Source of the DNA: Chelatococcus sp.
Lineage (GTDB): Bacteria > Pseudomonadota > Alphaproteobacteria > Rhizobiales > Beijerinckiaceae
Reading direction: 5' to 3'
DNA: 64,000 nucleotides
NCBI GenBank assembly: GCA_003248805.1
Contig: QFQY01000008.1
Coordinates: 124,001 to 188,000 of the forward strand
The position numbers and the translations under genes are program-made. The notes under the pieces were generated by a model. It saw nothing but the letters and a program-made list of their open reading frames with translations. It ran no database searches and had not been told where the DNA came from. Below, piece by piece: positions 48,669 to 57,246 of the stretch (positions are counted from its first letter, which is position 1; each line of letters opens with the position of its first letter).

Positions 48669-50324
48669 ATGACCACGCTCGACGCCTACGGCTACGATAC
48701 CCATGAGGTGCTGAACCAGACGCCGGCGCTGGCGGATTACGACGCCTTCGCCGCCGATCCGGCGCTCGGGCCGATCCTCGATGCCTTCGGCGCCGGCTGG
48801 TTCCGCGAGCAGGCAAGCGTGGTCGGCGGTCATGTCGGCTCGCAGCGCGTGCAGGACTTGGCGCGGCAGGCCAATCGCAGCCTACCCGAACTGCGCACGC
48901 ATGATCGCTGGGGCCGGCGCATCGACCAGATCGAATTCCACCCGGCCTGGCACGAGTTGATGGGGCTCGCGATGCGCGACGAGTTCCATTCCCTGTGCTG
49001 GACCAGGCCGCGCCAGGGCGCGCAGGTGGCGCGTGCCGCAGTTTCCTATCTCTGGAACCAGGGCGAGAACGGCATCTGCTGCCCGCTCGGCATGACCTAT
49101 TCGGCGATTCCCGTCCTGCATCGCGATCCCGCGCGCTGGGCCGAGTTCGGCGAGCTGATCACCTCCACCGATTACGACCAGCGGCCGCTTCCTGCCGCTC
49201 AGAAGCGTGGCGGCACGGTCGGCATGGCGATGACCGAGAAGCAGGGTGGCTCGGACCTGCGCCAGACCCAGACGGTCGCGACCCGCAATGCCGACGGCAC
49301 CTATTCCCTCACCGGCCATAAATGGTTTTTCTCCGTCCCGCATTCCGACGTGTTCCTGACGCTGGCGCGCACCGAGGAGGGCGTTTCCTGCTTCGTCGCG
49401 CCGGGCTGGCTGCCGGACGGGTCGCGCAACCGCCTTCAGATCCAGCGCCTCAAGGACAAGTGTGGCAACAAGTCGAATGCCTCGTCCGAGGTCGAATTCC
49501 GCGGCGTGATCGCGCATCTCATCGGCGAGCCCGGCCACGGCATTCGCGCTGGGTTGGAGATGAACCATTACACGCGGCTCGATTTCGCCGTCGGCTCGGC
49601 CGGATTGATGCGTCATGCGGTGGCGCAAGCCGCGCATCACACCGCGCATCGCCGCGCCTTCCAGAAGGCGCTGATCGACCAGCCGATCATGACGAATGTC
49701 GTCGCCGACCTCGCGCTCGAGGTCGAGGCCTCGGCCTGGCTCGCCTTCCGCTTCGTCCATGCGCTTGACCGCGAGGGAGGGAGCGAAGTCGAGAGGCTGA
49801 TCGGCCGCATCGGCGCGCCGATCGCGAAATACTGGAACTGCAAGCGCGCCACGCCGGTCGTCGTTGAGGCGCTCGAATGCCATGGCGGCAACGGCTTCAT
49901 TGAGGACCACCTGATGGCGCGGCTCTATCGCGAGGCGCCGCTGAACGGCATCTGGGAGGGCACGGGCAATGTCGTCTGCCTCGACGTGCTCCGCTCGATC
50001 CGCCGCTATCCGGATTGCGTGCCGGCTTTGCTCGACGAGTTGCGCGCCGCGCGCGGCAGCGATCCGCGCTATGACGCCTTCCTGGCTCGGCTGGAGACCG
50101 ATCTGGTCGATGTGCTCAAGCATGAGCATGTTGCGCGGCGCTTCGTCGAGCGCATGGCGCTGGGACTATCGGCCTCGCTCTTGATCCGCCACGCGCCGCA
50201 TGCGGTCGCGGACGCCTATGTCGCCTCGCGACTGGCAGGCGGCTGGTCCGGCCATTTCGGCTCCCTGCCACAGGGCGCCGACCTTCAGAGCATTGCGCGG
50301 CGCGCAGTGCCCATGCCGGGGTGA
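48669..50324 (+). CDS. Acyl-CoA dehydrogenase, AidB-like
   Basis: A flavin-dependent acyl-CoA dehydrogenase-family protein of the AidB group (adaptive response/isovaleryl-CoA dehydrogenase-like), 551 residues. Motifs are WNQGENGICCPLGMTYSAIPVL, MAMTEKQGGSDLRQTQTVA, TGHKWFFSVPHSDVFLTLA, MNHYTRLDFAVGSAGLMR and VVEALECHGGNGFIEDHLMARLYREAPLNGIWEGTGNV (in parts), the last with the active-site region. ATG 48669 gives the family N-terminus ending in an HEVLNQTP motif. It lies between cobO and cobD with its own regulator, unrelated to cobalamin synthesis. Confidence 0.9.
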   Translation: MTTLDAYGYDTHEVLNQTPALADYDAFAADPALGPILDAFGAGWFREQASVVGGHVGSQRVQDLARQANRSLPELRTHDRWGRRIDQIEFHPAWHELMGLAMRDEFHSLCWTRPRQGAQVARAAVSYLWNQGENGICCPLGMTYSAIPVLHRDPARWAEFGELITSTDYDQRPLPAAQKRGGTVGMAMTEKQGGSDLRQTQTVATRNADGTYSLTGHKWFFSVPHSDVFLTLARTEEGVSCFVAPGWLPDGSRNRLQIQRLKDKCGNKSNASSEVEFRGVIAHLIGEPGHGIRAGLEMNHYTRLDFAVGSAGLMRHAVAQAAHHTAHRRAFQKALIDQPIMTNVVADLALEVEASAWLAFRFVHALDREGGSEVERLIGRIGAPIAKYWNCKRATPVVVEALECHGGNGFIEDHLMARLYREAPLNGIWEGTGNVVCLDVLRSIRRYPDCVPALLDELRAARGSDPRYDAFLARLETDLVDVLKHEHVARRFVERMALGLSASLLIRHAPHAVADAYVASRLAGGWSGHFGSLPQGADLQSIARRAVPMPG

Positions 50325-50328
50325 GCTT

Positions 50329-51306
50329 TCAGAGCAGGGTCATGGCCGCCAGCAGCGCCGACACCGCCCAAAGCAGGCCGCAGGAGCGCTTGTAGAGCGT
50401 GAGCGCCCGCCGGATATCCGCCGCCGTCGCCTCCGCGCGGCCGTCGCCCATCCAGTGGTCCGCGACGCGGGTCTCGCCATAGACCCGCGGCCCGGCGAGC
50501 CTCAAGGCCAGCGCACCCGCCATCGCCGCCTCCGGCCAGCCGGCATTGGGCGAGCGGTGCCGGCCCGCGTCGCGCCGCATCGCCCTCCAGGCACCCCCGG
50601 CATCGGCCTCGCGGTCGAGCGCGGCGGCGGCGACGATCAGCAGGCCGGTGAGCCGGGAGGCCGGCAGGTTCACGAGATCGTCGAGCCGCGCCGCCGCCCA
50701 GCCGAAGGCACGATGCCGCTCGCTCATATGGCCGATCATCGAATCGGCGGTGTTGATCGCCTTGTAGAGCGCGATCCCCGGCAGCCCCGCGACGCCGAGC
50801 CAGAAGGCAGGCGCCGTGACGCCGTCCGAAAAGTTCTCGGACAGGCTCTCGATCGCGGCCCGCGCGACGCCCGCCTCGTCCAGCGTCTGCGGATTGCGCC
50901 CGACGATCATGGCGACGGCCGCGCGCCCGCCTTCGAGTCCGTCGCGTTCCAGCCCCTCCGCGACGCGCGCGACATGCTCATACAGGCTGCGCTGCGCCAG
51001 CAGTGTCGAGGCGATCAGCGCGAGCGGGACGAGCCCGACGGGGCCGGCGAGCCGGCACAGCCATGCCAGAGTGAGCGCCGCCGCGCCTACAACGGCCAGA
51101 AGCAGTACGAGCGCCAGGATCCCGGCGAGCCTGCGCGTCGCGAAGCCGTCGCCCTCCCTGTTCAGCGTTCTGTCGAGCCGGGCGATCAGCCCGCCATACC
51201 AGGTGACGGGATGGCCGATCGCCGCATACAAGCGCTGCGGATAGCCGAACGCCGCCTCCGCCAGAAGCGCGAGTGCGAGCAGGGGCAAGGTCCAGGCGGG
51301 ATTCAT
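50329..51306 (-). CDS. cobD: Adenosylcobinamide-phosphate synthase CobD (CbiB)
   Basis: CobD is an integral membrane enzyme that attaches aminopropanol or its phosphate to adenosylcobyric acid. The 325 residues start at 51306 (MNPAWTLPLLALALLAEAAFGYP) and have about five membrane segments. Signatures: GHPVTWYGGLIARLDRTLN, ESLSENFSDGVTAPAFWLGVAGLPGIALYKAINTADSMIGH (in parts), RSPNAGWPEAAMAGALALRL and VADHWMGDGR. Convergent with the acyl-CoA dehydrogenase, and divergent from cobC with only 15 bases between starts. Confidence 0.94.
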   Translation of the reverse strand: MNPAWTLPLLALALLAEAAFGYPQRLYAAIGHPVTWYGGLIARLDRTLNREGDGFATRRLAGILALVLLLAVVGAAALTLAWLCRLAGPVGLVPLALIASTLLAQRSLYEHVARVAEGLERDGLEGGRAAVAMIVGRNPQTLDEAGVARAAIESLSENFSDGVTAPAFWLGVAGLPGIALYKAINTADSMIGHMSERHRAFGWAAARLDDLVNLPASRLTGLLIVAAAALDREADAGGAWRAMRRDAGRHRSPNAGWPEAAMAGALALRLAGPRVYGETRVADHWMGDGRAEATAADIRRALTLYKRSCGLLWAVSALLAAMTLL

Positions 51307-51321
51307 GGGGCAGGGGCGGCG

Positions 51322-52338
51322 TTGAGCGAGGACGATATCTGGCACGGCGGCGATCTCGGCCGGGCGCGGGCGCTGTTTCCCGAGGCGCCGCAGCCCTGGA
51401 TCGATCTCTCCACCGGCATCAACCCCATCCCCTATCCGGTTCCGGACGTGCCGTTAAGCCTGTGGCAGCGGTTGCCGGCTGCCGAGGGCGATCAGGCGCT
51501 GCTGGAGGCCGCCCGCAAGGCCTATCGCGTGGCGCCGGGCGACGACATCGTCGCGGCGCCGGGCACGCAGATCCTGATCGAACTCCTGCCGCGCCTGGGT
51601 GCCGCCGGCCCCGTCGCCGTCCTCGGCCCGACCTATGCCGAGCATGCGCTCGCCTGGCGCAAGGCGGGCGTCGCGGTGGCGGAGATAGCGACCCCCGCCG
51701 AATGCGGCGAGGCCGCGACCGTGGTCGTGGTCAACCCCAACAATCCCGACGGGCGGGTTCTGGGCCGGGACGAACTGGCTTCGCTCGCGCACCGCTGCGC
51801 GGCAAGGGGCGGGCTGCTGATCGTCGACGAGGCCTTCGCCGATTTCACGCCCGAGATCAGCATCGTTCCGGAGCGGCCGGAGGCGGCGCTCGTCCTGCGC
51901 TCCTTCGGCAAGACCTATGGGCTGGCCGGCCTGCGGCTCGGCTTCGCCATCGGCGCGCCGGGGCAGACGGCGAGCTTGCGGGCGGCGCTCGGCCCCTGGG
52001 CCGTGGCGGGACCGGCGCTCCATGTCGGCGCGCGGGCGCTCGCCGATGCGGATTGGCTTGCTGAGGCCGGCCGGGCGCGCAACGCCGATGCGGCGCGGCT
52101 CGATGCCCTGCTCGCGCGCCATGGCCGCGTGGTGGGCGGTACCGCGCTGTTCCGCCTGCTGGAGACGCCGCGGGCTGCGGCTCTCTTCGCCCATCTCGGC
52201 CGGCACGGGCTGTTCGTCCGCCGCTTCCGCGAGGACGGCGCGCGGCTGCGCTTCGGCCTGCCGGGCGACGAGGCCGCCTGGGCGAGGCTGGCCGCCGCGT
52301 TCGGCTCTTTCCCGCCCTCCCGTCCTGCTTCGGCGTGA
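51322..52338 (+). CDS. cobC: Threonine-phosphate decarboxylase CobC
   Basis: CobC is a PLP-dependent enzyme making aminopropanol phosphate from threonine phosphate for the nucleotide loop. The TTG at 51322 gives 338 residues beginning with SEDDIWHGGDLGRARALFP; the open frame extends far upstream only as a cobD shadow. Signatures: WIDLSTGINPIPYPVP, VVVNPNNPDGRV, GLLIVDEAFADF and SFGKTYGLAGLRLGF with the PLP-binding Lys. It shares a 15-base divergent start region with cobD. Confidence 0.92.
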   Translation: MSEDDIWHGGDLGRARALFPEAPQPWIDLSTGINPIPYPVPDVPLSLWQRLPAAEGDQALLEAARKAYRVAPGDDIVAAPGTQILIELLPRLGAAGPVAVLGPTYAEHALAWRKAGVAVAEIATPAECGEAATVVVVNPNNPDGRVLGRDELASLAHRCAARGGLLIVDEAFADFTPEISIVPERPEAALVLRSFGKTYGLAGLRLGFAIGAPGQTASLRAALGPWAVAGPALHVGARALADADWLAEAGRARNADAARLDALLARHGRVVGGTALFRLLETPRAAALFAHLGRHGLFVRRFREDGARLRFGLPGDEAAWARLAAAFGSFPPSRPASA

Positions 52339-52415
52339 AGCCTGCATGCGCGCCGCGCCGGGACAGCCGCGCCCTTCATCGCTAGTTTGCCCGCCGGATT
52401 CGAGGATTGCCTGTC

Positions 52416-53375
52416 ATGTCGCTGATCAACCCCACCATCGGTCTCTTCCACTCCGCCTATCAGCTCCAGGGCGAGTATCTCGCCCGTGGCGGCAAGGCGA
52501 AGACCTATGGCGGCACGACCCTGGACGCGCTCCATGAGCATGCCGACGAGATCGACGTGCTGGTGCTTTCCGGGCTGTGGCGCAACGACCTGCTGCCGAA
52601 GCTGCCGCGCCTGCGCTACATCCAGGCGTCGAGCTCCGGCACCGACCAGTTCGACAAGGCGGCGCTGAAGGCGGCGGGGGTGCGGCTCGCCAGCGGCCAG
52701 GGCATCAACGAGCGCGCCGTCGCCGAGCATGCGATCTCGCTGATCCTGTCCTTCACCCGCCAGCTTCATCAGGCGCGCGACCGGCAGAAGGAGCACGCCT
52801 GGCGCGGGGTCATCGCCGATTACGACACGCGCGAGCAGGAGCTCGGCGGCAAGACGCTGGTCATCGTCGGGCTCGGCCGCATCGGCCTGCGTCTGGCGGC
52901 GCTGGCGAACGCCTTCGGCATGCGTGTCATCGGTGTGAAGCGCAATCCCGAGCCGCAGCCGAACATCGAGGCCATCGTCAAGCCCGACCAGCTAGTCGAT
53001 GTCGCCGGCGAGGCGGATTTCCTCGCGCTGACCTGCCCGCTCACCCCCGAGACCGAAGGGCTGATCGGCCCCAAGGTGCTGGCGGCGCTCAAGCCCAGCG
53101 CGATCCTGATCAACGTCGCCCGCGGCCGTGTCGTCGACGAGCCGGCCATGATCGAGGCGCTGACGAAGCGCAGCTTCGCCGGCGCGGGTCTCGACTGCTT
53201 CTATGAGGAGCCGCTGCCGCCGACATCGCCGCTCTGGGACATGCCGCATGTCGTGATCACGCCGCACACGGCGGGCGAGACGCGCGTCTACGAGCGCAAC
53301 GTCATGGCGATCCTGGACGAGAACCTCGCGCGGCTGGCGCGCGGGGAGACGACCCTGCTCAACCAGATCGTCTGA
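52416..53375 (+). CDS. D-2-hydroxyacid dehydrogenase / glyoxylate-hydroxypyruvate reductase-like
   Basis: An NAD(P)-dependent 2-hydroxyacid dehydrogenase of 319 residues, different from the one at 5725-6690. Motifs: GINERAVAEHAISLILSFTRQLHQ, VIVGLGRIGLRLAALA (dinucleotide loop), INVARGRVVDEPAM (catalytic Arg) and VVITPHTAGETRVY (catalytic His). ATG 52416 lies 9 bases after GAGGA and is preferred over the in-frame TTG at 52407. It is followed after 10 bases by an MFS transporter, suggesting a two-gene unit for a hydroxy or keto acid (inference). Confidence 0.88.
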   Translation: MSLINPTIGLFHSAYQLQGEYLARGGKAKTYGGTTLDALHEHADEIDVLVLSGLWRNDLLPKLPRLRYIQASSSGTDQFDKAALKAAGVRLASGQGINERAVAEHAISLILSFTRQLHQARDRQKEHAWRGVIADYDTREQELGGKTLVIVGLGRIGLRLAALANAFGMRVIGVKRNPEPQPNIEAIVKPDQLVDVAGEADFLALTCPLTPETEGLIGPKVLAALKPSAILINVARGRVVDEPAMIEALTKRSFAGAGLDCFYEEPLPPTSPLWDMPHVVITPHTAGETRVYERNVMAILDENLARLARGETTLLNQIV

Positions 53376-53385
53376 GTCGCCGCCG

Positions 53386-54606
53386 ATGGGTCTGTCGCGT
53401 CTCCTGGGCCCGGGGCATGCGGGGCTGATCCCCGGCCTCGGCGTCACGCAGGTCATCGGCTACGGCACGCTCTACTACGCCTTCGCCGTGCTGGCGCCGC
53501 GCATGACGGAGAGCTTCGGCTGGGCGCCGGAATGGACCTATGCCGGCTTCGCGCTCGGGCTTCTGGCTGGTGGCGCGGTCGCTCCCTGGACCGGCAGCCT
53601 GATCGATCGCTACGGCACGCGCCCCGTCATGGCCGCCGGCTCGGGGCTGGCGGCGCTGGCGCTCTTCGGGCTCTCCGAGGCGCGCGACATAGTCGGCTAC
53701 GGCCTGGCGATGGTCGCGATCCAGGCGGTCGCGACGATGGTGTTCTACGACGCCGCCTTCGCCGCGCTGACCCAGGCGCGCGGTGCGGGCGCCAGGCGCT
53801 CCATCAGCCAGCTCACGCTCATCGGCGGCTTCGCCTCGACGCTGTTCTGGCCGCTGACGAACTGGCTTCTCGATTCGCTCGACTGGCGCGAGATCTACCG
53901 GCTCTACGCGCTGCTGCATGTTCTGCTGTGCGTGCCGCTGCATCTCCTCATCCTGCCCGGGCGCGCAAGGCGGGGCGCGGCGGAGACCGCCCGTGTCCCG
54001 GCCGCGGGCGATGCCGCGGCCGCGCCCGAGCCCGCCTATCTGGAAGGCCCCGCGCGCCGGCGTGCTTTCCTGCTGCTGGCGGCGGCGTTCTCGCTTCAGG
54101 GCTTCGTCGTCTCCGCGCTCTCGGTCCACATGCTGACGCTGCTGCGCGACCTCGGCCTCGGCGCGGCGGTCGCGGTCGGGATCGGCGCCGTGGTCGGCCC
54201 TTCGCAGGTCGCGGGCCGGCTGGTGGAAATGCTCTTCGGCAAGGCGGTCGCGCCGGTGACGACGGCCTGGGTGTCCGGCGCCCTCATGCCGGTCGCGCTC
54301 GCCCTGCTGCTCTGGGGCAGCGTCGACGTGGCGGTGGCGGGCGCCTTCGCCATCGCCTACGGCATCAGCATGGGCCTGAGTTCGATCGTGCGCGGCACGG
54401 TGCCGCTCCAGCTCTTCGGGCCGAGGGGCTACGGCGCCATGATGGGCCGGCTCTCGGCGCCCGGCCTCGTGGTCAAGGCGGCGGCGCCGCTCGTCTTCGC
54501 GGTCCTTCTGGAGCGCGGCGGCACGACGCCCTCGACGCTGCTGCTCGTGCTGTTCTCCATGGTCGCGACGGTCGCCCTGTTCCTGCTGGCGCGCGCCTCG
54601 CGCTGA
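53386..54606 (+). CDS. MFS transporter (12-helix)
   Basis: A major facilitator of 406 residues with about 12 hydrophobic segments. It shows a central cytoplasmic loop (ARRGAAETARVPAAGDAAAAPEP) between the two six-helix halves and motif A-like GSLIDRYGTRPVMAAGSG. The start (MGLSRLLGPGHAGLIPGLGVTQVIGYGTLYYAFAV) is like oxalate/formate-type or YbfB-like MFS proteins. It starts 10 bases after the hydroxyacid dehydrogenase gene, so it probably moves the related acid. Confidence 0.86.
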   Translation: MGLSRLLGPGHAGLIPGLGVTQVIGYGTLYYAFAVLAPRMTESFGWAPEWTYAGFALGLLAGGAVAPWTGSLIDRYGTRPVMAAGSGLAALALFGLSEARDIVGYGLAMVAIQAVATMVFYDAAFAALTQARGAGARRSISQLTLIGGFASTLFWPLTNWLLDSLDWREIYRLYALLHVLLCVPLHLLILPGRARRGAAETARVPAAGDAAAAPEPAYLEGPARRRAFLLLAAAFSLQGFVVSALSVHMLTLLRDLGLGAAVAVGIGAVVGPSQVAGRLVEMLFGKAVAPVTTAWVSGALMPVALALLLWGSVDVAVAGAFAIAYGISMGLSSIVRGTVPLQLFGPRGYGAMMGRLSAPGLVVKAAAPLVFAVLLERGGTTPSTLLLVLFSMVATVALFLLARASR

Positions 54607-54612
54607 GGCTCC

Positions 54613-55128
54613 TCAGGCCCGCAGGCCGCGCCACCAGCGCCGCGCCGCATCGCGTGCCTGCATCGCGAAGGCATAGGCCGCGCTCGCCCTGATCCAGCGC
54701 AACGCGCGGTCGCGCCACTGCGTCAGCAGCCCGATGCCCCAGGCGAACCAGCCATAGCTCAGCAGCTGCGCGCGGCCGGCGTGATAGATCCGCTCGACGA
54801 CGAGGAAACTGAAGAGATGGGCGACGCCCGTCACGGCGATGCCCGAGGCGAGATGGCCCCGCGCCAGCAGCACCAGCCCGAGCAGCTTCAGCGGTTCGGC
54901 GATGATGAAGGGGACGGCGAAGGCCAGCAGCACGAGCCCGCGCGGCAGCCTCGCGATCGCCCGTTCCAGCCGGTGGACGATCCGCAGCGCGGCGAACCAC
55001 GCGACGACCGGCCGGTAGAGCGGGCGGAGGATCTCGTCGAAGACGATGATGACCGTCGCGATCGCCCGCGCCAGCCCGAGCGCGATCCGGGCGGGCAGGC
55101 TGCGGGATGTGTCGCGGCCGTCGGTCAT
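54613..55128 (-). CDS. Small membrane protein, unknown function
   Basis: A 171-residue protein with two or three hydrophobic segments (VIIVFDEILRPLYRPVVAWFA, GLVLLAFAVPFIIAEPLKLLGLVLLA, LASGIAVTGVAHLFSFLVVERIY) and many Arg near the C-terminus. I do not recognise the family. Its ATG overlaps the stop of the GMC oxidoreductase by 4 bases (ATGA), so the two are translationally coupled. It ends 6 bases after the convergent MFS gene stops. Confidence 0.74.
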   Translation of the reverse strand: MTDGRDTSRSLPARIALGLARAIATVIIVFDEILRPLYRPVVAWFAALRIVHRLERAIARLPRGLVLLAFAVPFIIAEPLKLLGLVLLARGHLASGIAVTGVAHLFSFLVVERIYHAGRAQLLSYGWFAWGIGLLTQWRDRALRWIRASAAYAFAMQARDAARRWWRGLRA

Positions 55129-56765
55129 GCGGCGCGCGCGTCCTCGATCATCATCGCGACGCCCTTCTCGGCGATCATCATGGTCGGATTCGCGGTGTTG
55201 CCGGAGGTGATGGCCGGCATGGCGGAGGCGTCTATCACGCGCAGGCCGGCGATGCCACGCACGCGCAGCCGCTCGTCCAGCACCGCGCCGGCGTCGTCGG
55301 CGCCGCCCATCCGGGCCGTGCCCACCGGGTGGAAGATCGTGGTGCTGTAGGTCGCGGCCGCCTCCAGAAGGGCCTCGTCGGTTTCGGCCGAAGGGCCCGG
55401 CAGATGCTCCTGCGGCCGGAAGCGCGCGAGCGGCTGCTGCGCCACGATCCGCCGCGTCAGCCGCATCGCCTCGACGGCGACCTGGCGGTCCTCCTCGGTC
55501 GCGAGATAGTTCGGCGAGATCGCGGGCGCGTCCTCCGCATGCGGGCTGCGCAGATGGGTGGAGCCCCGGCTCGTCGGCCGCAGATTGCAGACGCTCGCCG
55601 TGAAGGCGTCGAACGGGTGCAGGCCGGCGCCCCAGCTGTCCAGCGAGAGCGGCTGGAAGTGATATTGCAGATTGGCGGTGGCGTAGCGGTCCGAGGATTT
55701 CGCGAAGGCGCCGACCTGTGACGGCGCCATGGTCAGCGGCCCGCTGCGCAGCGCGGCGTATTGCATCGCCATCAGCGGCCGGCGCCAGAGCTTCGCATAG
55801 TCGGAGTTCAGCGTGCGCACGCCCTCGACCTTGTAGACCGGCCGGATCTGGAGATGGTCCTGCAGGTTTTCCCCGACGCCCGGCGCGTCCAGCACGGTGT
55901 CGATGCCGAGCGCGGCGAGCCGGCCGCCATCGCCGATGCCCGAGCGTTCGAGCAGGGCCGGCGAGCCGATCGAGCCGGCGCTGAGCACGACTTCGCCGGT
56001 CACCTCGGCCCGCAGCTTCTCGCCGCCATGGCTGAACTCGACGGCGCGCGCACGGCCGTCCTCGACGACGACGCGCTCGACCAGCACGTCGACCTCGCCG
56101 CGCAGGTTCGGGCGCTCCAGCACGGGCCTCAGGAAGGCGCGGAACGAGGAGAGGCGGCGCCCGCGCCGCTGGTTCACCTGGAAATAGGAGGAGCCCTCGT
56201 TGTCGCCGGTGTTGAAGTCGGCGATCTTGGCGATGCCCGCCGCCTCCGCCGCGTCCCGGATCGCGTCAAGGATGGCCCAGCGCACGCGCGGGTTCTCGAC
56301 GCGCCATTCGCCGCCCGCTTTGTGCAGGCCGTCCGGGCCCGGCGAGCAATGGTCCTCGTGCTTCAGGAAATAGGGCAGCACCTCGTCCCAGCCCCAGCCG
56401 GGCAGGCCGCGCTGGCGCCAGCCGTCGTAGTCGGCCGCCTGCCCGCGCATATAGACCATGGCGTTGATCGAGGAGCAGCCGCCGACGACCTTGCCGCGCG
56501 CGAAGGGCAGGGCGCGGCCGCCGAGGCCGGGCTGCGGCTCGGTCTTGTACATCCAGTCGGCGCGCGGATTGCCGATGGCGAAGAGATAGCCGACCGGGAT
56601 GTGGAACCAGATCCAGTCGTCGCGGCCGCCGGCCTCCAGCACCAGCACCTTCCTGCGCGGATCGCGCGAGAGCCGGTTGGCCACGAGGCAACCGGCCGAG
56701 CCCGCGCCGATCACGACATAATCGAAGGTGCCTATCGTCCTTCGTCCGGCATTGGCGTCGGCCAT
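55125..56765 (-). CDS. GMC-family FAD oxidoreductase (choline dehydrogenase-like)
   Basis: A glucose-methanol-choline oxidoreductase, 546 residues. The FAD-binding N-terminus is FDYVVIGAGSAGCLVANRLSRD, followed by VLVLEAGGRDDW and the GMC signature FARGKVVGGCSSINAMVYMRG. The second GMC signature is EVVLSAGSIGSPALLERSGIG, and the C-terminal catalytic His lies in TIFHPVGTARMG. It oxidises an alcohol to an aldehyde, but the substrate is not predictable. The start at 56765 (MADANAGR) gives the family length; longer frames add nothing. Confidence 0.9.
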   Translation of the reverse strand: MADANAGRRTIGTFDYVVIGAGSAGCLVANRLSRDPRRKVLVLEAGGRDDWIWFHIPVGYLFAIGNPRADWMYKTEPQPGLGGRALPFARGKVVGGCSSINAMVYMRGQAADYDGWRQRGLPGWGWDEVLPYFLKHEDHCSPGPDGLHKAGGEWRVENPRVRWAILDAIRDAAEAAGIAKIADFNTGDNEGSSYFQVNQRRGRRLSSFRAFLRPVLERPNLRGEVDVLVERVVVEDGRARAVEFSHGGEKLRAEVTGEVVLSAGSIGSPALLERSGIGDGGRLAALGIDTVLDAPGVGENLQDHLQIRPVYKVEGVRTLNSDYAKLWRRPLMAMQYAALRSGPLTMAPSQVGAFAKSSDRYATANLQYHFQPLSLDSWGAGLHPFDAFTASVCNLRPTSRGSTHLRSPHAEDAPAISPNYLATEEDRQVAVEAMRLTRRIVAQQPLARFRPQEHLPGPSAETDEALLEAAATYSTTIFHPVGTARMGGADDAGAVLDERLRVRGIAGLRVIDASAMPAITSGNTANPTMMIAEKGVAMMIEDARAA

Positions 56766-56951
56766 GGCGCGTCCCGTTTCCGGCGGCTTTCGGCCGCTCT
56801 GTCGCATGAGGCGTAGCGCCCGGCCCCCGGGCCGGCAATGGGCCACTCGTCGCATGCCGGATGGGCGCCCTCGGCTGGGCGGCCTGCGGGCGCCGAGCGC
56901 GCCGCCACCGGCGCGTGCCTATCCTGTGGGCGTGCGAAAAAATTGTGCGGA

Positions 56952-56968
56952 TGCGCTCTGGTTGTGCG
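56952..56968. promoter_or_regulatory. Candidate NtrC-type enhancer
   Basis: TGCGCT-N5-TGTGCG matches the NtrC palindrome (TGCACC-N5-GGTGCA) at 8 of 12 fixed positions. It lies about 90-100 bases before the -24 element, a usual enhancer distance. This is a weak match and needs the promoter call to be right. Confidence 0.35.
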
Positions 56969-57054
56969 CTGCGCTGCGAAGCCGGTGCGCGCGACGATGT
57001 GCGGGCCTCGGCGCCTCGCGCAACGGAATCAAGCACATAGGCCGGCGCGCCGGA

Positions 57055-57071
57055 TTGGCACGCTTCTTGTT
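57055..57071 (+). promoter_or_regulatory. Candidate sigma-54 (-24/-12) promoter of the nitrate operon
   Basis: TTGGCACGCTTCTTGTT fits TTGGCACG-N4-TTGCW with correct spacing. The only miss is T for C in the -12 GC dinucleotide. Nitrate assimilation operons are commonly sigma-54/NtrC controlled, which supports the call; the -12 mismatch lowers it. Confidence 0.55.
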
Positions 57072-57246
57072 TGTAACAATTCGACGCGGCCAACGCTGCC
57101 CGCGCCATTCCCGATCCGGATGACACAGCAACGCCGCTGTCGAACGTGCCTGCACAGGGCGCTTTCGCGCGGCGTTTTTCGCGTTGGCGATGGTCGCGAT
57201 CGGGACTGGGAGGCGCAGCGGTTCACGAACCAGACGAGGGGTATCC

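Larger units (their letters stand above)
56766..57246. other. 481-base intergenic region upstream of the nitrate operon
   Basis: No convincing gene is seen; small open frames here lack homology features. The region between the divergent GMC gene and the nrtA-like gene holds a sigma-54-like promoter (57055-57071), a candidate NtrC half-palindrome (56952-56968) and several GTGCG repeats around 56932-56990. The leader from the promoter to the nrtA ATG is about 165 bases, long enough for a leader RNA. Confidence 0.5.

Noticed and set aside
56728..57123. 131-codon + strand ORF in front of the nitrate operon
   Set aside because: Compositionally biased (Arg/Pro/Ala), no start signal, overlaps the GMC gene start antisense and the candidate promoter elements.
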